A stretch of 23,303 nucleotides of DNA, taken from NCBI GenBank assembly GCA_049698215.1, contig JBAVXH010000128.1:1-23303 (forward strand), read 5' to 3'. The notes under the pieces are model-generated. The model worked only from the letters and a program-made list of their open reading frames with translations, was not told where the DNA came from and made no database searches. Numbering within the stretch: position 1 is the stretch's first letter; every line of letters starts with the position of its first letter. Position numbers and translations under genes: made by a program. The stretch is from PALSA-894 sp049698215. Its GTDB lineage: Bacteria > Pseudomonadota > Alphaproteobacteria > Rhizobiales > Xanthobacteraceae. Shown here piece by piece: positions 1-6,267 of the stretch.

Positions 1-210
1 GGGCAGGCACGCGCCAACAACGACACCGATCCGCTCGGCCGCCCCTTGCGCGGGCGCGACTACGGCGACGACGTTACCGTGAAGGTGCCGGGCGAGATCG
101 ACGTGCAGCGCGCGCGCCGCATCCTGGAAGAGCTGCGCAAGCGCTTCGCCGATCCCCTGCGGCCGCAGCTCGAGCTCGACTACATCGAGCGGCTGCTGAA
201 GGATTTTTGA
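1..210 (+). CDS. TIGR02302-family protein, C-terminal fragment
   Basis: This is an open frame running in from the left edge and ending with TGA at 208-210, so only the last 69 residues are visible. They include the segments DPLGRPLRGRDYGDD, VKVPGEIDVQRARRILEEL and a terminal LDYIERLLKDF. This tail is typical of the large TIGR02302 (DUF4175) alphaproteobacterial proteins, which have N-terminal membrane segments and a long coiled, Gln/Pro-rich C-terminal part. Their biochemical role is not established. The assignment rests on recalled similarity of the conserved tail. The start, membrane segments and total length lie outside the window. Downstream it faces the convergent EamA gene across 140 bp. 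Confidence 0.8.
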   Translation, partial: GQARANNDTDPLGRPLRGRDYGDDVTVKVPGEIDVQRARRILEELRKRFADPLRPQLELDYIERLLKDF

Positions 211-227
211 TAATCAACTCGTGTCCC

Positions 228-312
228 CCACGCGGGCAGCGCGACTAGCGATACGCCGCCTATGTGTTCGATGTAGCGCTCGGCTTCGCATGCGCGGAAC
301 GTGCCCGCGTGG
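228..312. terminator. Large stem-loop between convergent genes
   Basis: CCACGCGGGCA at 228-238 is the exact reverse complement of TGCCCGCGTGG at 302-312. The perfect 11-bp GC-rich stem encloses 63 nt, which could fold further at CGCG and AGCGCT elements. It lies between the ends of two convergent genes (stops at 210 and 351), so a bidirectional terminator or a palindromic intergenic repeat is plausible. No T-run follows on either strand. The pairing is seen directly and the role is inferred. Confidence 0.45.
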
Positions 313-350
313 CTTCGGCGCATTGAAACGCGTCTTTCCGGTTTCAGCAA

Positions 351-1235
351 TCAAGACACGATAAGGAAAATGATCGAAAGAATTAATAGTGCGATCATCG
401 CGGATTTCGCAGCCACATTCTTTTCCTGAAAGACAATCGCCGAATAGGCAAACGCGACGATCAGGCTTGCGCGGCGGAAGATAGCAAGCTGCGCGACTTG
501 CGCATCGGGATCGGAAAGTGCCGCGAAGTGCACGAGTTCTGCCCCGACCCAGGCGATGCCAACCAGCGGAATTGACCAGCTCCAGCGCAAGGGTTGCCAG
601 CGTGCTGTGAACAGATAGAAGAACCACGCGATGGCGGCCGAGAAGATGAATCGATGGAGCGCAGAATAGAGCTGCAGCGATAACACGTCCAAGGACAGGC
701 GCTGGACAAGCGCCTTGTCATAGACCGTGGTGAGCGAGGACAGCAGTGTCGCTCCAAGCATGAACAGGAGCGCGCGAACGGAACGGATCGTGAGGCCTTC
801 GCGCCGTCCGATGACCGCGAAAATGTAGTAAGCGACAGTCGAGAGGCCGAGCGCGAGAGATTGCAGCCACGTCAGGGTCTCGCCGAAAACGATCAGCCCG
901 CCCACGAACGTCAACACCGGCCCGGATGCCCGCACCGCGCCCGCGAACGAGATCGACAATTCACGGACAGCGAAGTATGCGAATATCCATGACAGGGTCA
1001 TCATGGCGCCCTTTGGTACCAGCCAGAGCTGGTCGGCCAAGGAGGTGCCCCAGACGTCGCCATGGACTCCGGTCAAGGAAAACGCCGCGCCGGCCACGAT
1101 CCAGGCGAGCGCCCCAAAGGTCGATGACCATAGTACAATGGCAAAGACGCCGTTGTTCGTCATCGCATGCTTGGTGAAAATGTCGTACAGGCCGAGGATC
1201 AATCCGGCCGAGATACCATAGAGGGTCCAGGTCAC
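351..1235 (-). CDS. EamA/DMT-family membrane transporter
   Basis: This 294-residue protein is almost entirely hydrophobic, with about ten predicted transmembrane segments and two EamA-like halves, the usual size for the drug/metabolite transporter superfamily. Members move small metabolites across the inner membrane; the substrate cannot be read from the sequence. The start is GTG at 1233-1235, giving MTWTLYGISAG. That codon overlaps the TGA of the upstream aldo/keto reductase in a GTGA arrangement, which supports this start and suggests translational coupling. It is the last gene of a four-gene minus-strand cassette, so it probably exports or imports the product or substrate of the three enzymes upstream. 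Confidence 0.85.
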   Translation of the reverse strand: MTWTLYGISAGLILGLYDIFTKHAMTNNGVFAIVLWSSTFGALAWIVAGAAFSLTGVHGDVWGTSLADQLWLVPKGAMMTLSWIFAYFAVRELSISFAGAVRASGPVLTFVGGLIVFGETLTWLQSLALGLSTVAYYIFAVIGRREGLTIRSVRALLFMLGATLLSSLTTVYDKALVQRLSLDVLSLQLYSALHRFIFSAAIAWFFYLFTARWQPLRWSWSIPLVGIAWVGAELVHFAALSDPDAQVAQLAIFRRASLIVAFAYSAIVFQEKNVAAKSAMIALLILSIIFLIVS

Positions 1236-2017
1236 GGCGCCGGCCCAAAGGCGGCTATCGTCTCATCCAGATGCGCTTCGGTGCGTGTGCCAGAGAGAAT
1301 GTAGCCGTCGAAATCTTGCGCGCGAATGAAACAAAGAGCTTCTCGAAGCGCGCGCTGCTTTGCGACTCCGTTTCCGGCTGCCAATTCGCCCATCGCATAG
1401 GGCCGATTGATAAGTAGGATCTTGCGGTGCGCCCTAGCGGCGGCGAACACTGGCGCCATCCGCTGATTGGTTAGATTGAAGGGAAACTGGAGCACCGAAT
1501 AGACCGGCGACGCACAAGCGGTGAGAGCAGTATCAACGTCGCTGATGCTCGCGCCGAACCGGGCTATGCCCTTGCCGCGGCAATAGTCGATCGCCGCTAA
1601 GACGCCATCGCTGAAGAGATTCTCCCTGGTTGCCTTGTGCACCTGCATCACATCGATGCGTCCGAGCCGCGCCAGGCTTCGATCGATACTCGGGCGCAGC
1701 GCCTCAAAACGGTGGTCCGTATGGGTGCCCGCCGTTCCTTCGATCCAATGTTCTCCCATCTTGGTTGCGATGATGAGACGCGCGGCGTCGGTGCCGGCGG
1801 CACGAAGGAATTCGCCAAAGATCGCTTCGCTCTGCCCATAGGCGGGCGCCGTGTCGAACAAATGAATTCCGCGTGCAATCGCGTGACTGAGGAGCGCGTA
1901 TGCGTGCTCGCGCGCTGGGGGCTCGCCGTCAGTCACGCCCCAGCGGCGGCCGATCGACAACAAGCCCAGTCCCAAAGAGACGCCTTTGCGCGACAACGGG
2001 TCCATGGCAAGACTCAC
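1232..2017 (-). CDS. Aldo/keto reductase
   Basis: This is a 261-residue NAD(P)H-dependent oxidoreductase with a TIM-barrel fold. The catalytic tetrad of the family is visible as Asp55 and Tyr60 (in FDTAPAYGQSE), Lys86 (ATKMGEH) and His127 (VMQVHKA). Members reduce aldehydes or ketones, or oxidise sugars at C1. The length is somewhat short but in range for bacterial members. I chose the GTG at 2015-2017 because it overlaps the TGA of the preceding gene (GTGA). An ATG four codons in (2003-2005) is an alternative. It is the third gene of the FAD oxidoreductase, beta-helix protein, AKR, EamA cassette. The substrate is unknown. Confidence 0.9.
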   Translation of the reverse strand: MSLAMDPLSRKGVSLGLGLLSIGRRWGVTDGEPPAREHAYALLSHAIARGIHLFDTAPAYGQSEAIFGEFLRAAGTDAARLIIATKMGEHWIEGTAGTHTDHRFEALRPSIDRSLARLGRIDVMQVHKATRENLFSDGVLAAIDYCRGKGIARFGASISDVDTALTACASPVYSVLQFPFNLTNQRMAPVFAAARAHRKILLINRPYAMGELAAGNGVAKQRALREALCFIRAQDFDGYILSGTRTEAHLDETIAAFGPAP

Positions 2018-2625
2018 GCGTGATAGAACGACTGCGGCTTGATAGCTTCGTGCGTGAAGACGCCGTTCCCCTGGATAACCTCACCACGTCGCAAAATCAG
2101 GCCTCGTGCAACGCCCGTGCCCTTGAGAACCGCGCCACGGCGGTCAGGATCAGGGTCGGTGTAGGAAGCTCCCTCAGTGAGCGTGCAATTCTCGACCGAA
2201 ATCGCTCCGAGAATCTGGCTGCCCGAGCCAAGCCTGCTGATGCCGTAAACGGTGGCGCCGCCGAGATAGCGGCCGTGATCGCCGATCTCAATGAAGGCCC
2301 CGGGACGATTGGCTTTGGCGACAAAGCCGCGCTCGCCAAGCTCATTGCCCGTCCCGACAACAATACGGCCTGGCGCGGCATAGAGCACGGTACCGGTATG
2401 AAACGTGTTGCGATCGGCAATCGTGATTTCGCTCGCCTCGTCGCACCAGATCGAGACGGTCGGATAGAACATGTTTTGACTGCCCAGACGCACGTGCCGA
2501 CCGAGCAAGAGAGAGAATGGATCAAGGATGACGTTCCCCGCTTCGATCAAACCAAAAACTTCACCAACGGTGAGGTAACCCTGTTCGCGGCGCAGGCGGT
2601 CGAGCGGCGCAAGATCAAAGGGCAT
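2014..2625 (-). CDS. Putative left-handed beta-helix protein
   Basis: About 203 residues from ATG at 2623-2625. The frame stays open to a TTG at 2655, but the ATG is more likely. After an N-terminal helix-rich part (to about residue 30), the chain has short repeating strands of the form [hydrophobic]-G/x-x-x-x, such as GRHVRLGSQN, GRIVVGTGNEL and SRLGSGSQILGAISVEN. This resembles the hexapeptide-repeat beta-helix of acyltransferases and gamma carbonic anhydrases. I see no clear catalytic histidine or carbonic anhydrase metal ligands, so the activity is open. The start overlaps the end of the FAD oxidoreductase by 11 nt, and its TGA overlaps the AKR start codon. That places it firmly in the cassette. 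Confidence 0.65.
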   Translation of the reverse strand: MPFDLAPLDRLRREQGYLTVGEVFGLIEAGNVILDPFSLLLGRHVRLGSQNMFYPTVSIWCDEASEITIADRNTFHTGTVLYAAPGRIVVGTGNELGERGFVAKANRPGAFIEIGDHGRYLGGATVYGISRLGSGSQILGAISVENCTLTEGASYTDPDPDRRGAVLKGTGVARGLILRRGEVIQGNGVFTHEAIKPQSFYHA

Positions 2626-3759
2626 GGGCAGGAACCTGCTGCAGCGTATCGCCAAAAGAGTCGCACGGACGCCGCGAAATCAACGGTTCATTGACCCGCT
2701 CGTAGACATGCCGCGTGATGGCATCGGCCAGAAACGGCGCTTCGGTCATCTTCCCGGGCAGGATGCAGACGTGGCCGGGCAACGGTTCGCGGATCGCAAC
2801 CGCGAGCGAGCGTGCGCCGTTAGTTTCCGTCGCGAGGTCAACCTTCGTGCAGGCCACATTGATGAATTCGTTCGCGCCCCAAGACGGGGCGAGCCGCTGC
2901 AGTGCGCGGAAGAGATTATCCGCGCGTTCCGGAATCACGTCGTAACTGGGCGCGTTGCACAGGAGCGCGTCCTCGTTCAGGCCTACCACGCTGTATTCGC
3001 CATGCTGCATCATGGCGGCCTCGTGCGGATCGAGGAAAAACACCCCGTGCTGGTTGATTCGCCGCGTCACAATCAAATGGCTTTTCCAAAAGCGGATCGG
3101 CAATTCGATTCCGAAAAAGCGCTGGAATAGCTCACGCGCCCCGAAGCCTACCGCATAAACAATCCGGTCCGCAGAGATGGACCGCGTTTCGCCGTCGCTC
3201 TGCATCAATCGTAGCTCACGGTCGGCCACCGCGATATGGATGATGGTGGCGCCCACGAGCACGTCGACGCCGGCACGGCGCGCCTGCGAGAGAAGCTTCC
3301 GGTACACGAGGCGGGTGTTGATACTGAGATCGCCGCCGTGCGATCGATGTCGATACCGTCCAAGGTCGGGGCCACGCGTGCCCGTATCATCGGCTTGTAG
3401 GCTACGCCGGCCTCATCCCAGCGGGACACCACCTCGGCGACGCGATCGTTTTCCCGCACCAAGGCAAAGGCAGGGCTGTCGAAGGTTTCGATCGCTTCCG
3501 GCGCGATATGGCGGATTTGCTCATGGCCATAAATGCAGCGGTGGGCGACCTGGATTGCCGTCGTGCGATCCCGGATGGAGGCGGCATGGTAGGTGCCCCG
3601 GTGAAGCCATCCTTCATTGCGCGTCGACGGACCGCAGGCGAGCTGCTCCTCGCGCTCGATGAGCGCCGTGCTAAGGCCGATGGCGGAGAATTTGTGTGCG
3701 CATAGGAGACCGGTCACTCCGCCGCCGACGATAAGAACGTCGTAATGTGCTGCTGCCAT
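2615..3759 (-). pseudogene. FAD-dependent oxidoreductase (DAO family), frameshifted
   Basis: Two overlapping minus-strand frames together encode one protein of about 381 residues, the normal size for D-amino-acid-oxidase-like flavoenzymes. The N-terminal frame starts at ATG 3757-3759 with the dinucleotide motif VLIVGGGVTGLLCA. The C-terminal frame continues with NTRLVYRKLL and ends with the family-like block LPGKMTEAPFLAD. The frames swap at about 3330-3336, in a CGCCGCC tract. Adding one base there restores a continuous DLSINTRLVYRK reading and makes the gene length divisible by three. This is either a real inactivating single-base deletion or a sequencing error in a GC-rich repeat. If intact, the enzyme would oxidise an amine or hydroxy acid. 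It is the first gene of the four-gene cassette. Confidence 0.75.
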
Positions 3760-3770
3760 TCGCCCCGCCT

Positions 3771-3789
3771 TGTCACAAAAGTGTCACAA
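3771..3789 (-). promoter_or_regulatory. Direct repeat pair, possible operator
   Basis: TGTCACAA occurs at 3771-3778 and again at 3782-3789, exactly 11 bp apart, or one helical turn. The pair lies 11 bp upstream of the FAD oxidoreductase start codon, where a bound regulator could block the cassette. The repeats are seen directly and the operator role is inferred. Confidence 0.4.
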
Positions 3790-3849
3790 CCGCGACGCTG
3801 CACCGGAAAAATGGCAAGAGTCTGGCAACCAAGGATATGTAAGGCGACG

Positions 3850-3896
3850 AAGCACAATCTTATATATAACATTAAATTGGCGCATTTTTCTTTCGC
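3850..3896 (-). promoter_or_regulatory. AT-rich upstream region of the four-gene cassette
   Basis: This stretch is strikingly AT-rich against its GC-rich surroundings. It contains the perfect 10-bp palindrome TTATATATAA (3860-3869) and an ATTAAATTGG segment. It lies about 100 bp upstream of the cassette's first start codon and is the likely promoter zone. I could not fit a convincing -35/-10 pair. It may also be an H-NS/MucR-type silencing target, or a trace of foreign origin. Confidence 0.4.
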
Positions 3897-3954
3897 CCGT
3901 CGCCAATGATTTGGGAGCGATGTGGCCAGTCGGCTGCAGGTTAGGCAGGTGCCG

Positions 3955-4344
3955 CTAGCCTGGGCCGTCATGCTTTCGCTTCGCGGCCAAAGCCTCATTC
4001 ACTGCCGCCTTGATCTCGGCCAGCGTGAACGGCTTCAGGATCACGTCGTGGATCAGCGCGTCGAGATTGGACGCGCGCTCGCGCTGGTCGGCGTAGGCCG
4101 TCATCAAGAGGATGATGATCGCCGGATAGTCGCGCGCGGTGGCAAGCGCCAGTGCGATGCCGTCCATCAGCGGCATCTTGATGTCGGTGAGCAACAGTTC
4201 GAAACGCCCTGCCTCGCGTGCGAGAACGTCGAGCGCATCGGCGCCGTCGACGGCGGTAATCACCTCATGCCCGGAATCGGTCAGCGCGCGGGCGGTGAGT
4301 GCGCGCAGCGCGTCCTCATCTTCGGCCAGAAGGATGCGGGCCAT
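3955..4344 (-). CDS. cpdR: CpdR-like single-domain response regulator
   Basis: The 129-residue protein is a receiver domain with no output domain. The acidic pocket is Asp9/Asp11 (LLAEDED), the phosphorylation site is Asp54 (LLLTDIKMP), the switch threonine is Thr82 (LLMTAYAD) and the conserved lysine is Lys104 (ILKPFTL). The MARILLAED start and the LLTDIxMPxMDGIxLA block match CpdR. In Caulobacter and rhizobia CpdR is the receiver that, when unphosphorylated, delivers substrates including PdeA, and indirectly CtrA, to ClpXP. The start ATG lies 2 nt after the hpt stop, so it is the last gene of a three-gene operon that begins next to a CtrA-type site. Orthology to CpdR rather than to another stand-alone receiver is probable but not proven. 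Confidence 0.75.
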   Translation of the reverse strand: MARILLAEDEDALRALTARALTDSGHEVITAVDGADALDVLAREAGRFELLLTDIKMPLMDGIALALATARDYPAIIILLMTAYADQRERASNLDALIHDVILKPFTLAEIKAAVNEALAAKRKHDGPG

Positions 4345-4346
4345 GG

Positions 4347-4892
4347 TTAGATATTCTTCTCCACCACGCCGACGAACGGCAACTGGCGGTAGGCGTGCGC
4401 CACGTCCATGCCGTAGCCGACGACGAACAGGTCGGGGCAGACGAAGCCGACGAAATCGGGATTGAGCGACACCGCGCGCTTGCCGGGCTTTTCCAGCAGC
4501 ACGCAGGTAAACACGCGCTTGGCGCCGCGCGCCGCGAAGAGGTCCTTCGCGTAGGCAAGCGTGCGGCCGGATTCCAGAATGTCGTCGATCAGCAGCACGT
4601 CGCGGCCGCGCACGTCGCTTTCCACGTCGTGCAGGATCGTCACGGTGCCGGAGGAGACGGTGCCCTCGCGATAACTCGACAGCGACACGAATTCGACCTC
4701 CGGCGCGAGATCGGCCGCATGCAAGGCGCGGATCAGGTCGGCGGCAAAGATGAAACTGCCCTTGAGCACGGCGATGACCAGCAGGTTCTCCAGCTTCGCG
4801 GCCTTGATGTCCTGCGCCAGCGCGAGGTTGCGCGCCGCGATTTGATCGGCATCGAACAGCACGCGGATGTGGGTATCGGTGGGGGCGGCCAA
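4347..4892 (-). CDS. hpt: Hypoxanthine phosphoribosyltransferase
   Basis: This 181-residue purine salvage enzyme transfers phosphoribose from PRPP to hypoxanthine or guanine, giving IMP or GMP in the cytoplasm. The PRPP-binding signature VLLIDDILESGRTL is at residues 99-112. The early loop with LKGSFIFAADL (about 43-53) and the flexible loop SLSSYREGTVSSG (about 70-82) are in the expected places, and the C-terminal FVVGYGMD motif that contacts the base is present. Length is normal for bacterial Hpt. It lies 12 nt downstream of the zinc-ribbon gene and 2 nt upstream of the CpdR-like gene, so all three are probably co-transcribed. Confidence 0.95.
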   Translation of the reverse strand: MAAPTDTHIRVLFDADQIAARNLALAQDIKAAKLENLLVIAVLKGSFIFAADLIRALHAADLAPEVEFVSLSSYREGTVSSGTVTILHDVESDVRGRDVLLIDDILESGRTLAYAKDLFAARGAKRVFTCVLLEKPGKRAVSLNPDFVGFVCPDLFVVGYGMDVAHAYRQLPFVGVVEKNI

Positions 4893-4904
4893 GTTGCCCG
4901 CCCC

Positions 4905-5750
4905 TTACGAGCCGGCGGCGACGTCGCGCCGGTTGAGGAAGCGCACGATGACATCGCGGCCATCTCCCGGCGGCGAGGCGAGCCGCGCGCGGAACGGGAG
5001 CCCATTTCCGGATCCGAGCGTCGATTTCGCCGGCTGCGCGGTCCAGGCATACACCTCGTGGCCCGACGCATTGCGCAAGGCAAAGCGTAGCCGCGGCACG
5101 TCGAGCGTGCGGGTCGTCAGGTTGACGATGGTTCCCTCGATCACCAGCACGCTCACGCCATCCTCGAATTCGGTACGGCTTTTCACGTCCTGGAAGAACA
5201 GGCCGCGGAGGTTCACCGGCAGCCCGAGCGCCGCATAGAGCGCCGCGGTCTGCGGGAAGTGCCGTACCACGGCTGCGCGCCAGTTCAAGGCGCCGAGCAG
5301 GATCGCGAGCATCGCAACAATCAGCACGGGTAAGCTGAACAACCGGCGCAGCAAGCCGGGCCGATCCTTGCGGTCTGCCTGGACCTGCCGCGCGCGCTTG
5401 GCGGCGATCGTTTCCCCTTGATCAGGCACGCCGGGGTCGAATTTCAGCGGGCTCTCGGCGTCCGGCGGGTCCTGGGGGACCAGCGGCGGGGCATCGGCGA
5501 CCGCGAATGGGTTATCGGGCACCGGGGGGGCCGGCGGGAGCAGGTCCTGAGCCGGTGCCTGTGCGAAATCCGCCGCCGCCGCCGCAGCAGCAGCAGCAGC
5601 AGCAGCCGCCACCACCGCTTCCTCAAGTTCGGGCTCGGCGGTCGCAAACCAGGCGTTCTTGCATTGCGCGCAGCGCACCGTCCGCCCCGCCCCAAGGGCT
5701 GTGGGCGCTATCTGATAGGCGGTCGCGCAGGTCGGGCAGACGATCAGCAT
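4905..5750 (-). CDS. MJ0042-type zinc-ribbon, DUF3426-like membrane protein
   Basis: The 281-residue protein opens with a four-cysteine zinc ribbon: Cys5-x2-Cys8 and Cys27-x2-Cys30 within MLIVCPTCATAYQI and RCAQCKNAWFA. A low-complexity linker follows with 13 consecutive alanines (about residues 48-60) and many prolines. One transmembrane segment lies at about 138-157, and a C-terminal globular region (about 175-280) resembles DUF3426. This architecture is common next to hpt and ftsEX in Rhizobiales and its molecular role is unknown. It is the first gene of the operon with hpt and the CpdR-like gene. A CtrA-type site lies 110 bp upstream of the ATG at 5748-5750. Confidence 0.85.
   Translation of the reverse strand: MLIVCPTCATAYQIAPTALGAGRTVRCAQCKNAWFATAEPELEEAVVAAAAAAAAAAAAADFAQAPAQDLLPPAPPVPDNPFAVADAPPLVPQDPPDAESPLKFDPGVPDQGETIAAKRARQVQADRKDRPGLLRRLFSLPVLIVAMLAILLGALNWRAAVVRHFPQTAALYAALGLPVNLRGLFFQDVKSRTEFEDGVSVLVIEGTIVNLTTRTLDVPRLRFALRNASGHEVYAWTAQPAKSTLGSGNGLPFRARLASPPGDGRDVIVRFLNRRDVAAGS
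5571..5617 (-). repeat. GCC/GCA trinucleotide tract encoding polyalanine
   Basis: The plus strand reads as tandem GCC and GCA units (CGCCGCC..., then seven or more GCA/CAG repeats, then GCCGCC). On the coding strand this gives a run of 13 alanines in the linker between the zinc ribbon and the membrane segment. A pure trinucleotide tract is prone to slippage, so its length probably varies between strains. Confidence 0.85.
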
Positions 5751-5860
5751 TCTTGGGGCCTGGGAGACTGCGGCGACCGTAGCAGCGGTCCGTTAACGAA
5801 CCGGAAACCATAAAAAGCCGCGCCGGCCCCGCGACTTGGCCACGATCGCGCCAAATATCG

Positions 5861-5875
5861 TTAATGCATTGTTAA
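5861..5875 (-). promoter_or_regulatory. Predicted CtrA-binding site
   Basis: The minus strand reads TTAACAATGCATTAAC, a perfect match to the CtrA consensus TTAA-N7-TTAAC. On the plus strand it is TTAA-N7-TTAA followed by T, so the better match faces the zinc-ribbon, hpt, cpdR-like operon, 110 bp upstream of its start codon. A second half-site, GTTAAC, lies at 5792-5797. CtrA is the master cell-cycle regulator of alphaproteobacteria. The motif is seen; binding is inferred. Confidence 0.65.
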
Positions 5876-5895
5876 TGGCGCCCGGTGACAACAGG

Positions 5896-5972
5896 CTAGT
5901 GGTCCGATTCTAACATTCGCATCCCTGTGGGGCGAGCTCTGTTGCGAATGTTAGAATCAAAGGACCCACTAG
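5896..5972. repeat. Palindromic repeat element 1 of 4
   Basis: The left arm, 5896-5920, begins CTAGTGGTCC and ends CATTCGC. It pairs with the right arm 5944-5972 across a 23-nt loop. The right arm carries one extra base plus a 3-nt bulge between the outer and inner stems. Both ends are CTAG. A GANTC motif sits in each arm (5906-5910 and 5954-5958). Confidence 0.9.
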
Positions 5973-5985
5973 CAAGTATTACGTT

Positions 5986-6064
5986 CTAGTGGAGCTTTGG
6001 ATTTGACATTCGCTTCGCGAGCCCGCGGCTGGGTGGGTAGCGAATATCAAATCCGCTCCACTAG
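5986..6064. repeat. Palindromic repeat element 2 of 4
   Basis: The left arm, 5986-6013, begins CTAGTGGAGC and pairs with 6040-6064 across a 26-nt loop, with one C-A mismatch. The 3-nt TTT bulge is in the left arm, the reverse of element 1, so this copy is inverted relative to it. Both ends are CTAG. Confidence 0.9.
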
Positions 6065-6083
6065 CGCGGGTGAAAAGTCGGCC

Positions 6084-6159
6084 CTAGTGCCTGAACCTGA
6101 AGTTCGCACTCACCAAGCCGCAAACACGGTTGCGAACTTCAGGTTCAAAAGGGCACTAG
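6084..6159. repeat. Palindromic repeat element 3 of 4
   Basis: The left arm, 6084-6107, begins CTAGTGCC and ends AGTTCGC. It pairs with 6132-6159 across a 24-nt loop, with a 4-nt bulge in the right arm, the same orientation as element 1. The inner stem sequence (GAACCTGAAGTTCGC) differs from elements 1 and 2 yet pairs perfectly with its partner arm. Both ends are CTAG. Confidence 0.9.
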
Positions 6160-6173
6160 ATTCATAGGGGTTG

Positions 6174-6248
6174 CAAGTGTCCATCGATTCCGAAGTTCGC
6201 ATCATAGCGTGCTGCAAGGTCGGGCGAACTTCGGAATCGGGACACTAG
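6174..6248. repeat. Palindromic repeat element 4 of 4, abutting ftsE
   Basis: The left arm, 6174-6200, pairs with 6224-6248 across a 23-nt loop, with an inner stem CGATTCCGAAGTTCGC. A 2-nt bulge lies in the left arm, the orientation of element 2, and the left terminus has changed from CTAG to CAAG. The right arm ends at CTAG 6245-6248, 19 nt before the ftsE start codon, and the ftsE ribosome-binding site follows at once. GANTC motifs lie at 6186-6190 and 6234-6238. Confidence 0.9.
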
Positions 6249-6267
6249 AGCCGATTCGGAAGAACGC

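Noticed and set aside
214..627. 137-codon minus-strand frame near the left edge
   Set aside because: It overlaps the EamA gene in another frame, has no membrane or domain signature and has low-complexity Arg-rich composition.
5896..6248. CRISPR array, because of four regularly spaced repeat units (90-98 bp)
   Set aside because: Units are diverged palindromes with alternating orientation, not identical direct repeats separated by unique spacers, and no cas genes are present.
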